A DNA stretch of 64,000 bases from the NCBI GenBank assembly GCA_947034885.2, contig OX344751.2:36383582-36447581 (forward strand), given 5' to 3'. This document shows, one piece after another, positions 1-10,905 of this stretch. Made by a program: the position numbers and the translations under genes. The DNA comes from Thuidium tamariscinum. Taxonomy: Eukaryota > Streptophyta > Bryopsida > Hypnales > Thuidiaceae. The stretch's first letter is position 1. Each line of letters begins with the position of its first letter. A model generated the notes under the pieces. That model had not been told where the DNA came from. It saw only the letters and a program-made list of their open reading frames with translations, and searched no databases.

Positions 1-334
1 AATTTCTTTTGAATTATAAACATACAAATTCAACATTTTAGTAATCATGTAGGAAAAGAAAACACATCAATATCACTTATGGATTGAAAGATTATAATGT
101 TTGATCATGAGTGTGTTAAAACTATATAAGTGATTTGAAGTCTTTCAATCCTCTTTTCACATGTCAAATCTAAAAAATTGGTCATCAAAAAACATATGAG
201 GTTAATGGGCCCAATATGCATAACTTAAATCAATTAAAACTTCTCAAAATCTATTCTTTACATGAAATTATAATGTAATTTTTTCTCTTAGATTTAGTGT
301 ATTTGAGGCTTCAAGAGCCTTGTTCAACACTATA
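1..334. other. AT-rich intergenic DNA, nothing recognised
   Basis: No coding signal, RNA gene or clear repeat boundary was found before the inverted-repeat element that starts at 335. Confidence 0.5.
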
Positions 335-1079
335 GGGTCATTGCAAGAAACACTTCACGATTTTGTCTCAAAAACACAATCTTTGGATGTAGGACTGACA
401 GTACTGTGCGATCCTGCCAATACTGCGCATCTGCATTGCGCTTGTCAATGTTAGCCGTTGATTTTTGGGTACCTGTAAATTTGGGTTGTTGATTTAGTAT
501 TATGTAGTACTATGAAGTACTACTCAGGCCACTGCGGGTAGAAAAATTATAGTAGAAAAGGGGTTTGTGGACCTTTTCATTTTTAGTAATTAAAAAAAAC
601 TCAAAAAAATATTTAATAAAATACATTTTTCTAAACAAAATTGTGCTCACATTGCAACAAAAAATTCTTTTAGGAATTTTTTTCCCTCTTCATAGCCTTT
701 TTTACCTAGGAAGGTCACTTTGACCCCATGTGTGCAATAGACATGTTGCTAATTTCATAAAAACTCATCATTACCCCTTGTAATGTTAGTAGACCTCCAA
801 CACGTCCAATTTGTGGCTTCAAATTCGGATTTTTGGGTCAAAAATAGGACTAAAAACCTCCAAAATGCCCAAAGTAGACACCCAATTGGAGGTAGTTCAA
901 AAATAGTAAACTAATTGTAAGAAAACTAAAAAAATTATTCAACGTCTAAAACTTTTGTGTGCACCTTCATTTGAAATTTCAAGCCCATAGGATAAAAGAT
1001 GCAAAAGTTATGAGCATAAAACTACCTATTGGAGGTCAAGGGGGACAAAAAAAAGGACAAGTGTTTCTTGCAATCACCC
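335..1079. mobile_element. Inverted-repeat DNA element E1 (GGGT..TGCAAGAAACAC family)
   Basis: The left end reads GGGTCATTGCAAGAAACAC and the right end is its near reverse complement (GTGTTTCTTGCAATCACCC). TATA lies on both sides (331-334 and 1080-1083), consistent with a 4-bp target-site duplication. No transposase ORF is visible, so it is non-autonomous. Its right half matches the left half of E2 in reverse complement (shared GGTCAAAAATAGGACTAAAA-type stretch). Related copies are E2, N1, N2 and probably E3. The superfamily is not assigned. Confidence 0.75.
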
Positions 1080-1587
1080 TATAGCAGAAAGTCAAGATTG
1101 CAATGGACACCTTTGCACAAATTCTTGAATAAGAAAATCATAATCAATTATTTTCAAAATTGGATTATTGATGCTCAAATTGAACTTCAAAAAGAAATTA
1201 AAAAAATAGATACTACTAAAAATAGCAACTTTATCAAATTTTATTTAACTTCAAAATATTGTCAACACCAAAATTTGGTCCCTTAGGCATTTAGGGGTTA
1301 AATCAAGGTTTGAAGAACTTTTAATTCAAGAAGGATGTTGTTGATATAGAGTGTATAATGGATGATAGAGAATCTTTCTATGTATTGTGGGTCACAAGTG
1401 CAAATATTCATCCTTGGGATTTTTTATGAAGTCTTGTATTGTAGTTCTACCTCCAATGAGTGTTCTTGGGTATTCAAGGTTTTACATGGTAAAGTAGGAG
1501 GTTCATAAAGTGCCCATCTAAGAGTTGAAATTGAATTTTGGAGAGGTAAAACTTCTTGAATTGTTTTTCAAGAAGTTTTCCTTCACT
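1080..1587. other. AT-rich spacer
   Basis: AT-rich spacer between E1 and E2. The sequence TTTAGGGGTTAA near 1290-1301 resembles the right end of the TTAA-flanked family described at 20864, but no matching body was recognised. No gene is supported. Confidence 0.35.
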
Positions 1588-2254
1588 TGATGATTGCAAG
1601 AAACACTTGTCCTATTTTTTGTCCCCTTGACCTCCAACAGGTAGTTTTTTGCTCATAACTTTTGCATAGTTTGCCCTATCAACTTGAAATTTGGAATGAA
1701 GGTGCACACAAAAGTTTTATATTTTGTATAATTTTTTCAATTTTCTTAAAATTATTTTACTATTTTTAAACTTCCCCCAATTGGCTATCTACCTTGGCCA
1801 TTTTGGAGGTTTTTAGTCCTATTTTTGACCCAAAAATGCAAATTTTGAGCTGAAAATTGGCATGCAAGGACCTCACCTAAAGTTACACAAGACCACGAAG
1901 AGATTTTTTGAAAATACTATACTGTTCAACCTCCACATGTCGTCAAAGTGGCTGACTTTGTGCAAGTGTAGAGAGTAGTGTTTATTTTTTCCAAAGATGA
2001 GATTTGTTGGAAAAGAAAGACCTTTGCTTGAAGAAAAAAAAGGTTTCATTGTATTTTCCATTGTCTATAACATTTAGAAAAAAAAATTCTTAGGTTTGAA
2101 TTTTAAGAGACATAATATTCTCATTGCTCTTCAAATTATCCATATTTTTTTCAATTTAAAATTTTTTTATTTCAAAGGGTCATAGGACTCACAAGACTCA
2201 TTGATTTTGAGCCATTTTTAGACAAAACCGGTAATTGTTTCTTGCAATGACCCC
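1588..2254. mobile_element. Inverted-repeat DNA element E2 (same family as E1)
   Basis: The left end is GATGATTGCAAGAAACAC and the right end is TGTTTCTTGCAATGACCCC. Its left half matches the right half of E1 in inverted orientation, including the GACCTCCAA..GGTAGTTTT and AGGTGCACACAAAAGTTTTA blocks. A clean target-site duplication was not identified, so the ends are approximate. Confidence 0.6.
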
Positions 2255-2259
2255 AAGGT

Positions 2260-2440
2260 ATATGAAATCGATATCTAACCCAAGTTGTTTCATATTTTTT
2301 GGAGCTTTGTGGGAATAGTTATGAATTTTTTGAAGTCAAAATGGCATTGGATTCTAAAATAGCTCCTTCCCTTCAAATGTACATTGTTTGTACATTCTTG
2401 TAAAGATGAAAAAGCAAAATGTACTAACAATGTACATTAG
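2260..2440. repeat. Dispersed repeat, related to 10728-10905
   Basis: A block with AACCCAAGT..TATTTTTTGGA..TTTGTGG..AGTTA.GAATTTTT.GAAGT and a nearby AAATGTACA-T-TTGGTAC motif recurs, diverged, at 10728-10905. Around 2380-2440 there is an imperfect palindrome of AATGTACATT units. The class is unknown. Confidence 0.5.
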
Positions 2441-2830
2441 GAAAGGTGGGCAGTTTAGAACCAAAGTTTTTTTTTTGTCAAAAATTTACTAGATTTGTTA
2501 GAATTTGATGAACTCGCAGTCATCCCTCCCTAAATTAGCCTCTGGAGCAAGGCCAACAAGGGGGACATTGATTCCAAAGAAGAAATTGTGTCTAGAACTT
2601 AAGCAGTTTTGGAGCGTCCTACCTTACCAAAAATGAAGGTCTCGGTAGTGACCAACTTGTCCTTTTGGAGTTAACCCTAGAACAACGAAGAAGCCTAAAA
2701 AAAGTCCCATGAATGAAGTTCTCTTCTCAATGTAGAAATTAAAGAAAATGCACCTATTGATCCGAAATTGAATCATGCTTGCGTGCGGACCCAAGGCAAC
2801 GTTTCCATCGGATTGCTTGAGCAGCACTTG

Positions 2831-3800
2831 GCCGGAATGGTTTGATCTCTAGAGAATCAACAATCACGCTACCAGATTACGAAACAAGAGTGGAAGCTTC
2901 AAAAGTGACAGAGTGTCGGCCACCAGCTTCCCACCCACATTCCATGACCACGCCGGCTGAGACAACGAAGCGGAATGGGACAGCTGCCACACTCCAAGCT
3001 CATGAAAACCTAATTAAGTTATTGAATGTATTCAAATCTCCTGAAAGACCGCATTCGCAGAAGACATCCGCCAGTTCTGCAGACTAAAGTTACCGATCGA
3101 AGAAACTCCATCAGCACCTCCTTCACAACTGTCAGTACCCGATTCCGAAAAGCAGATCAGTCACGCTCTCGTCAGTCACCGTTGCGTTTTCTACTGTAGC
3201 TGGGAGGTTTGCCGGCGAGAAAGATTGTTCATATGGTAGGATGACAAGCAACTTGGCGATCATGGACTGTTCATGTTCATTTGAGGAAGACTGCGAGGCT
3301 CCAAAAATGCTGCCGAAATGCTGCTGCAATGCACTGCAGTGCCGTGGTCTTCCCGTTGTCTCCGTCCATCCGTCGATCGGTCCGGCTGTTTGAATTCAGT
3401 TGGGACCCAAAAGGCAAGAGAGAAATAGTGTAAAGAAAAGCTTGGAATTGGGTAGGAGGTTCAGCTCGGGGCGGCAGGCTAAGCTTAGCTCTCCGAAGCA
3501 TATGCCGAGGGTTTCTCCGGATCTTCACTATTGCACGGAACAGCACTCAGGCAGGCAGCGCAAAAAGCCTGCGCTGCAGGACAACGCCTTCTGACCCTGT
3601 TGCCTGCTGCACGCAAAACAAACGGCCAGCAGGGCTGCAGCGGCCGCCTAAATTACTGCAAGCAAGCCAGAAGGGACTGACTGGAAGAATTGGAGGAAGT
3701 GAAAGGCTCAGATTTTGTTCGGTTTGTCAAATTTGTTTTCCAGTTGGAAGAGAAGTCTTTGAAGAAGGGGAAGTAGAAACATTGGTAGGATGTTCAATCC
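2831..3800. other. GC-richer island without a recognised gene
   Basis: Base composition rises sharply compared with the surrounding AT-rich DNA. Several short overlapping ORFs occur on both strands (for example 2842-3087 + and 3277-3546 -), but none resembles a family I know and no splice-linked structure could be built. It may be the promoter or 5' part of a gene not otherwise represented here, or gene debris. Confidence 0.35.
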
Positions 3801-4387
3801 TACAATTGAAGGTGGGCCCACCAGGTGGATTTACCTTGGGGGAAATATAGGAATTTTTTATTTATTGCAAATTCTGAATTCATATTTGCAATCAAAGATC
3901 CGAAATTGGTTAGAAGTCGTTTAGAACGCACCCTACATGCAACACAAAATAGGGGGCTTTTTTTATACTTCTACTTGGAGAATCCAAAATTTATCCTGTT
4001 GGATCCACTTTCGATGGTAGGATTTAATGTCTTGCAAAACTTTGTGACCTCAAATGGGGAGATACTTATTTTTTAAGTGAACTAAAGCATTAGAGCATCA
4101 TATCATTGATAAAGGAAGGGGGGGCATGCCAAATAAATTCTAGCCTAGATACATATCCACTGCTTTCAAATGCTAGCTAGATTTGGCCACCATTCATGCC
4201 TACCATTAAGGGGGGGCATTTTATATTCCTAATGGTTTCAATCACCCAACAAGTTTCGCAACCTTCCTTAAAGTTAGCTTGGACAATGAGTATGATTAAT
4301 AAAACAAAACAAGATAAGAGTCTCCATATCCAAGTAAGGGAAAGAAATGGGCAAGTTTCACATTATTATATGTAGAGGCATTTTTTA
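3801..4387. other. AT-rich spacer with poly-G tracts
   Basis: Contains GGGGGGGCATGCC near 4122 and GGGGGGGCATTT near 4210, similar in style to the G-run at about 55172-55190. No gene is supported. Confidence 0.3.
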
Positions 4388-4655
4388 CATTACGAGGGAT
4401 TTGAGGGCTACAAAGGGCCGTTTTGGGACTGTTCCCGAAACTGGTCTGGGAACGGCTGGCCGTTGGTCAGCATTTTCGGAAAAAAAAATGGGGTCCTGAA
4501 ATATGAAAAAAAGTCCAAATTTTTTTTTCCGAAAAAGAAAAGTCAATGACGTGGCACGGTCTCGACCACATCGGATCTGCGTTCCCGCAGCTGTTTTCGC
4601 GATTTCGGGTTGTGGGAACTCACGGGCTCTCAGAGCCCTCAAATCTCTCCTAATG
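4388..4655. mobile_element. Short MITE-like element, CATTA..GATTTGAGGGC inverted repeats (copy 1)
   Basis: The terminal inverted repeat at the left is CATTACGAGGGATTTGAGGG and at the right CCTCAAATCTCTCCTAATG. It is 268 bp, GC-richer than its surroundings and has no convincing coding capacity. A second copy with the same termini and internal blocks (AAGTCCAAATTTTTTT, CGTGGCAC..TCTCGACCAC, GGAACTCAC) lies at 57847-58126. Confidence 0.75.
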
Positions 4656-5470
4656 AGGTCTCTAGGCTAAAAACTTTATTTTCTATGTTGAGGGTGGTAT
4701 ACAAAAGGGAAGCTTGCCACTTCCAATGTCACCCTAGACATGTGTGGAGCGCATTCCAAAACTAGCAATGTTCTTATCATTGATAGTATGATGACCTCTA
4801 CATTAAGTTTAAAGAATGATACAATGAAAAATCTCAAAAGTTGGCTTTATAAGTTGAAAGAAGAATATACTATCACAAATCTTATGATTTCTATGACAAA
4901 ACCACCATATTTTTCCACCATGAAATATAATCTAGGAATGAACTTGTCTAATCTTCTTCTTGAAGAGTATATTTTAAATTGTATAAACTTAAGGTTTAGT
5001 TTTTTTATTGACACAAATAGAAAATTTCACATAAATTCAAGTTTTCATATTGTACTTATTAGTTGCTACAAACTAAGTGGTTTGGGAAGAACTAAAATAT
5101 TTAAGCTAGAGTAAATTGCACACCATGCTATGAAGGGAAAAAAAATTTCTCCTCCTAGATTCTAATCTTCAAACATAACCACCTCCAATGTAGATCAACC
5201 CATATTTACTATGTGCCTATTTCTTCCATCCTACTTTGGGCCACATTTTTGTGACAAAAATCATCCAAATCTAATTACTTTAAAAAAATTAGTGCATTAA
5301 TTCTAGGACCAAGTGTCCGTTCAACGTATATAAGAAATCTCAGGTGGGTTACTACAAAGTCATTTTTAGTTTGATGCTCTTGAAATTTGGATAGAATCTA
5401 TAAATATGTCCCCCCTTCATGCAAATCAAATTTCTTTTCCAATCGAGTGCCTAGATTAAAAATTATGATG
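4656..5470. other. AT-rich spacer with an unsupported 124-codon ORF
   Basis: An open frame runs 4740-5114 on the plus strand. Its translation is rich in I, L, S and N, as expected from AT-rich DNA, and shows no recognisable motif, so I do not call it a gene. Confidence 0.3.
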
Positions 5471-5882
5471 CCCCGTAAACTTTTTGAATAGCCTTAGCAA
5501 CTTCAGGCAATTTTTTGCAGAACTCCTTTTTCACTTTTGAAATTTGGCATGTATGTAACTTATAAGATATAAAATGCAAATGTAAAAAAAATATTAGCCA
5601 TGAGTAGTGTAAAAATTTCACTTTAGAAGGAGTGAAAGGTTGCTCACCTTATTGGGCAAGGTCAAAAAAACCTTTTTCTTCTAACTTTGAATCCTATAAT
5701 CTTTTAATCCATGTGGTCAAAGCTTTTAGAATTTTATCCACACACTCCTATAGTAGTTTAGTTCAAATTTGTATAGTTGAATTTTGAAAAAAAAACTTTT
5801 TTTCCACTCCTTTTTTCATTGCCCTAAAAAATGGCATTTTTTTTACAATTTCTAATTGAAATGTGCCTTGGTCCTTTAGGAG
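5470..5882 (+). mobile_element. Diverged relic of the TTAA-flanked ~0.92 kb element (right end)
   Basis: The stretch ends CCTTTAGGAG followed by TTAA at 5883-5886. Its body (ATC.TTTTAATCCATGTGG, then CACACTCCTATAG, then an AATGGCA-TTTT block) is a weak match to the right part of the elements at 20864, 58798 and 61222. The left end cannot be placed. Confidence 0.4.
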
Positions 5883-5899
5883 TTAAGAAGGTGTTTGTT

Positions 5900-6085
5900 C
5901 CTCCACTTTTGTAATTTTAGAGCAACCCACCTCAGAATTTCACAAAAATTACAATTTCATCGAAATTTTTTAATTTGACTTGGATTTATTTCATGAAACA
6001 AGCACACACCTCTTGCAGTTAATCTCTGATAAATTCAGATTGCAAATCAGGGTGGTAAAAGGCTTGTCTACCTTATTCCTGGAGC
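5900..6085. repeat. Dispersed repeat, related to 55660-55850
   Basis: ATTACAATT..ATCGAAA..TTTGACTTGG..CATGAAACA..ACACACCT, followed by ATTGCAAATCA-GG-GG and CTACCTTATTC, recurs at 55660-55850 with many substitutions. The class is unknown. Confidence 0.5.
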
Positions 6086-7136
6086 CCTACTTCACCAAAA
6101 CCCACCAAAACCCTACCAACCCGAACAGCCGAACTCTGCAATAATAGATGAACCTCGATGACCAGACGGTCTGGATGTGGATATTTTTGTTTCACGGTTG
6201 CCCCCGCGGCCATCATTTCGAAGCCCCACAACAACCCAAAATTTGCCAGCAAGGGAGTAGGGCAGCCCCCTTGGCCTGAACGCGGCCGTCACTATAACTA
6301 GCTTCTCCCCCTCCCAGGCCGCTGTATTTCCACGGAACCTTCTGGCAGCCACACAACAGCCTTCCTGCTTGCTTCTCTCTGCTTGCCCACACCCCTGCTT
6401 AACTTTGTGTCTGCTCCTTTCCTTTGTTGGATGATCAGTCACGTTGATGCTTTCAGCATTTCATTTGATGCTTTGGACAACTCGGTTTCATGCTGCTGTG
6501 AGCTCATTGCAGGGAATCCAGGTTTAGCTGCGTCTTTGATGCCGGAATTTAAGGTGTGGGGTCTAGATCTCCGCGTCCTTCGTAGCAGTCGAAGCTTCGG
6601 TTACGGGGAGTCTTGAGTTCTGGGTTTTGGGTGGGGTAAAATATAAAATCCTGATCTTTGGGGGAATTCTGTGTGGTCCATTTGAGCGTGCGTAAGAGCT
6701 GAGTCTTTGGAAGTGTGCAAGGGCTCTTGAGTTCGTTTTGGGGGAGGTTTGGTGTATTCTTGACTTTCGAGGCTGTTTCTTGAGGCGAAGGAACTGTCTG
6801 TTGGGGAGTTTCGGACTAGTGGGAAGCACGTCACGTGCAGTGTGGTGCAAGTTAGGTCAAGGAATGGTCTTTCTTGCCTCGGTATGAATAAATTCTTGAA
6901 CGACGGAGAAAATTTTGGACCTCGCGAGTTTCCGCTTGTGTAACGCCATCGCCGTTTTGGAGAACGAATAAGTGTGATAATTTGAACAGCATTGGACGCT
7001 TTGAACGACTGGAGGAGTTCTGTGCAACTGTTGTCCGGTATTCAAAGCTTCAAGAAGAAACTTGAAAAGATGGCTGTTTACAAGTCGAACTCCGGTGACC
7101 CTTGAGAAGCCCAAACCGTTTTCATTCTCATTACTG
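6086..7136 (+). promoter_or_regulatory. CDPK upstream region and predicted 5'UTR exon
   Basis: Composition becomes GC-rich here. A consensus splice donor (CTG|GTGAGT) ends a likely untranslated exon at 7136, and a consensus acceptor (TTCTGTGCAG) lies at 7697-7705. The transcription start cannot be fixed from sequence. Short ORFs in the block look accidental. Confidence 0.45.
7070..7105 (+). promoter_or_regulatory. Upstream ORF in the CDPK leader
   Basis: An ATG in a fair context (AAAAGATGG) opens an 11-codon frame, MAVYKSNSGDP, that stops at TGA 7103-7105. This is 31 nt before the predicted intron donor. If transcription starts upstream of 7070 it would be translated before the kinase start and could lower initiation. 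Confidence 0.4.
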
Positions 7137-7705
7137 GTGAGTTGCGATTCCCTCTCTCACTCTACTATTTGCAGTTTTTGTGCTTTGTTAGCTTCTGGGT
7201 TTAGGAATTGTAGTGCGGTCCGAATTGAAAACAAGAGCATGGCTGTTCCACAGCTTGTTCGAGATTTGAGTGAAAGATATATTTATTTGGGGACGACCCT
7301 GAATGTATTCCTCTGGTACATACTGTCTCCAGAGAGCGCAGAATAGGTGTCTCTTGAATGGCACTCCAGAATTGGGCTCTTCTTGTCTACGTCTTTCTTT
7401 CGTTTCCACAGTCTATTTGCATTCGCTCTGCTTAGTCAACTTCTGAAGTTGCGCATTCTTTGTCTTAAGCCATATTCAATTAGTACCAAAGTGCCAGGCA
7501 CGGTCTTTTCACGCAAGTCTGCTGCAAGTTTCTGATCTTGGGCTGTCACCGTTCTTTGGCGTCCATAGCCTAAACTATGATGAAGTGAACGTAGTCATAA
7601 AATATAGTTCGTGTTTTCGGTCTACAATGGCGCATTCCTGCAATTATCTAAGACTGCTAAAACTAGTTCAACGACTAAGACCAAAGACCGTTGGATTCTG
7701 TGCAG
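7137..7705 (+). other. Predicted 5'UTR intron of the CDPK gene
   Basis: The donor GTGAGT at 7137-7142 and acceptor TGCAG ending at 7705 are the best splice pair between the leader and the kinase ORF. The kinase frame is closed by an in-frame TAG at 7742-7744, downstream of this acceptor. Splicing here therefore cannot add an alternative N-terminus. Confidence 0.5.
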
Positions 7706-7792
7706 GATCAACAAGTGACTTAGTTGCTGCAAGCGCTCACTTAGGCCAGCCTTGTTAGGCTTCCAACCTTTTCCCTTCACTTCCCCCCTGCC

Positions 7793-9277
7793 ATGGCCGA
7801 CGTCATCACCTGGAGTCCCCTCGAGCAACCCCTCCCCTCTTACGACACCGTCCTCCACCACAAGAGCGAAGACCTGAAAGACCTTTACACGCTCGGCCGC
7901 AAGCTCGGCGAGGGCCAATTCGGCATCACCTACTTATGCACTGAAATTGCCACAGGTCTCAAGTACGCCTGCAAGTGCATCCCCAAGCGCAAGCTCATCT
8001 CTGAGGAGGAGCTCGAGAATGTGGGCCGTGAGGTTGAAGTCATGTACCATCTGGCTGGCCACCCCAACGTGGTGGCCATCAAGGGCGCCTACGAGGACGC
8101 CACTACAGTTTACTTAGTGATGGAGCTTTGCGAGGGTGGCGAGCTTTTCGACCGCATCATCGAGCGGGGGACCTACACTGAAGCCAAAGCAGCTGATCTC
8201 ACACGCACCATTGTTGGTGTGGTTGAAGCTTGCCACAACTCGGGGGTCGTCCACCGTGACTTGAAACCGGAGAATTTCTTGTTCGTTTCCAAACATGATG
8301 ACTCTGTTTTGAAAGCTGCAGACTTCGGCTCTTCACGCTTCTTTGAGCCTGGTGATGTGTTCACCGAGATTGTGGGGAGCCCGTTCTACGTGGCACCCGA
8401 GGTTTTGGACCGAAACTATGGTCCTGAAGCGGATATCTGGAGTGCAGGCGTGATTTTGTACATTTTGTTGAGCGGGGCGCCTCCGTTTTGGGCTGAAACT
8501 GTGCAAGGGATCTTCGAGGAGGTGATGAAAGGGGAGCCGCCCAGCTTTGCAGCTGATCCATGGCCGAACATCAGCGAAGGAGCGAAAGATTTGCTTCGTA
8601 TGATGCTGAACCCTGATCCACTCAAACGATACACAGCTTCTGAGGTTCTAAAGCATCCCTGGATCCATGAAGATGGTGTGGCGCCGCACAAACCGCTCGC
8701 AAATGTGGTTCAGTTTCGGTTGAAGCAATTCGCAGCTATGAACAAGCTGAAGAAGGTGGCCATTCGGATCATTGCTGAGACTCTGTCTGAGGAGGAGATC
8801 GCAGGCTTGAAGGAGATTTTCTCTGAGCTTGATACTGATAAAGATGGTGCGATTTCCTTTGAGGAGCTGAAGGAAGGGCTGCTGAGAGCTGGAACTACAC
8901 TGAAGGAAGCCGAGATTTTTGATCTTATGGATGCGGCTGATGTGGACCAGGATGGAATCATCGACTACGCGGAGTTTCTGGCTGCGACTCTGAGCTTGAA
9001 CCATATTGAGCTGGAGGAGAATCTGTTTGCGGCCTTTCAGTACTTCGATAAGAATGGGAGTGGGCATATCACCATGGATGAGGTGCTGGAGGTTTGTCAT
9101 GAGTTTAACATGGAAGATGTGCGGATTGAGGATCTGATTCATGAAGTGGATGTGGATCATGACGGGACGATTGATTATAAGATGTTTGTGGCGATGATGC
9201 GAAAGGGGAATGGCGGAGTGGGGCATCAAACCTTGCGGTGCACTCTTGGGATTACCGACGTCCTCACGCATGAGTAA
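7793..9277 (+). CDS. CPK/CDPK: Calcium-dependent protein kinase (CDPK), intronless coding region
   Basis: A 494-residue Ser/Thr kinase that couples Ca2+ signals to phosphorylation. The kinase domain spans about residues 31-291: glycine loop LGEGQFG, catalytic Lys61, HRDLKPEN with Asp156, DFG with Asp177, and VAPEVL. The autoinhibitory junction follows (about 300-335, [13 protein letters not shown]), then a calmodulin-like domain with four EF-hand loops at 347-358, 383-394, 419-430 and 453-464. Loops 1-3 have canonical D..D..E12. Loop 4 ends Tyr-Lys-Met, so the position-12 Glu ligand is missing. The start is secure: ATG in CCATGG context, first after an in-frame TAG at 7742-7744. Residue 2 is Ala, so the usual N-myristoylation Gly is absent, and the variable N-terminus is only about 30 residues, which suggests a soluble rather than membrane-anchored kinase. 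The coding sequence has no introns, unlike most seed-plant CDPK genes. An upstream ORF and a probable leader intron precede it. The family call is near certain; the subgroup is not assigned. Confidence 0.97.
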   Translation: MADVITWSPLEQPLPSYDTVLHHKSEDLKDLYTLGRKLGEGQFGITYLCTEIATGLKYACKCIPKRKLISEEELENVGREVEVMYHLAGHPNVVAIKGAYEDATTVYLVMELCEGGELFDRIIERGTYTEAKAADLTRTIVGVVEACHNSGVVHRDLKPENFLFVSKHDDSVLKAADFGSSRFFEPGDVFTEIVGSPFYVAPEVLDRNYGPEADIWSAGVILYILLSGAPPFWAETVQGIFEEVMKGEPPSFAADPWPNISEGAKDLLRMMLNPDPLKRYTASEVLKHPWIHEDGVAPHKPLANVVQFRLKQFAAMNKLKKVAIRIIAETLSEEEIAGLKEIFSELDTDKDGAISFEELKEGLLRAGTTLKEAEIFDLMDAADVDQDGIIDYAEFLAATLSLNHIELEENLFAAFQYFDKNGSGHITMDEVLEVCHEFNMEDVRIEDLIHEVDVDHDGTIDYKMFVAMMRKGNGGVGHQTLRCTLGITDVLTHE

Positions 9278-10727
9278 GCACTTGGGATTTGCAACTTGGA
9301 CATGCCAGGACTATGTCATGGCCTTGCTTTCCTGCAGGTTTTGTACTTTTAGATTCTGGCTTTGTACTACATTTTGTTCAGGAACAACATCACCACCGTT
9401 TGACTGTACGGTGTGGCATTAATATTACGGGGGTTAAGTGATTGACCCATACACGGTTGCTTAGTGAAGAAAAAGAAGAAAATTTTGACCATTATGTGGA
9501 CGAGGAAACTGGGTTTCAGATGTGCTTTGGAAGCTCCCTCCCAGCCTTCGAGGGTTATCCCAAACCTGAAACCCTTGGCTCTGTTCCACTAGATAACCCT
9601 TGCAAAGGGTGTGGTGAAGTTCACCCTCGATATTCGTTGGATGCTGTTTTTTTAGTACACTCCAACGAGATATCAGAGAGGTGGCGGCGTTTTTTTATTG
9701 ATACTGGAGGAGTGGCGGTTCTGCTGCGAATTTTTCATCTTGCAGGGAGAAGTGCAGTGGTCACTACACGAAAGAGGACCTGAAGAATGTGGATAGAAAA
9801 AAGATGAGGCAGTTGCAGCAGTAAGTTTTTTGATTAGTTTGCTGTAAGGGAGATGAATGCTAAGCAATGACAGCAGCAGCTTCAGACCTCTTTTGTCTGG
9901 GTAGCGTTTGAAACCAGATGTAAGTAGCAAAAGTTTTCTGTGGACGGGTGGTGAATTCGTTTTGTGTTCCACCTCCTAGATTACTAGACAGTATTGTACA
10001 AAAGATCTTGAATAGGACCTTCGGGGAGACCATAAATCTACTAGTTTGTAAGTTATGTTGTGCAGCACGGTCTTCTTCGACAAGATCCGTTGCCTGTTTT
10101 GCATCTATAAAACAAAAAACTAGTTTTCGATTACCACCGTCTTGGGGCTGAGAAGTGCACGTCTTTCTATTTTCAGCTAATTTTCAGTTGTCTATGCATC
10201 TGTTTCTCTGGTTAGGGTTCTATTTGTAAGCATTGCGACATGTGGTCGAGTGATTATTGGGAGATCTGTAGATCGGTGGAGAGATTTGTGGAGAGATCTT
10301 GAAATGCGAATTCGTTGGGATCGACTTTTTATCCCTGTGTATGAATATCTGATGTATGAATGTATGAATATCACTGGAGGTTGTTACACACTTTCCATTC
10401 AAGGATCGGTGGCCACCGGCATGACAGTTAAACGTAGTGAAGTCGCGCTTGAGTCTCTTGTTACGAGTTCATGAGTTGTCACAGGCGGGGTTCAGTTTTA
10501 GCAGGCGGAATCAGGCCCGAAACACTTGTTTCCTTTTCCTTCCTAATTACCTGCATGGAAGAATTTGCTACAACGCGCAAGCTCTTTTATCCATGCACAG
10601 ACCTGGGTCTTCGGCACAAGTTCTTCCATGATAAGGTAGTGTGCTCTTCAAGCTACCTTTTAAGAGCTGATCGCATTTTGGGGAGCTATAGCTAACCTCC
10701 ATGAAACAATTCACTTAATTTTCATAC
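9278..10727. other. CDPK 3' region and spacer
   Basis: Moderate-GC DNA after the kinase stop. A frame lacking ATG runs 9442-9783 (TTG start); its translation matches nothing I know and it is more likely 3'UTR. No convincing gene or RNA was found. Confidence 0.4.
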
Positions 10728-10905
10728 GAAGAAAAATGGAATTGGCATCCAACCCAAGTCCTTTTGTATTTTTTGGACTTTTGTGGAACTAGTTACGAAT
10801 TTTTGAAGTTGAAATGTAGTGGTTTCTAAAAGCGACCCCATCGTGAAATGAAATGTACACTGTTGGTACCTTGAAGAAAGCAAAATGTACCTCTATGTTA
10901 AAGGT
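10728..10905. repeat. Dispersed repeat, related to 2260-2440
   Basis: Shares CCAACCCAAGT, TTTTGTATTTTTTGGA, TTGTGGAAC-AGTTACGAATTTTT and AAATGTACA blocks with the copy near the left end of the window. Confidence 0.5.

Noticed and set aside
8648-9271. 207-codon minus-strand ORF opposite the CDPK
   Set aside because: It lies antisense to conserved kinase and EF-hand codons and its translation has no domain; the open frame is explained by CDPK codon usage.
9442-9783. 113-codon ORF just downstream of the CDPK
   Set aside because: It needs a TTG start, shows no known motif and sits where the 3'UTR is expected.
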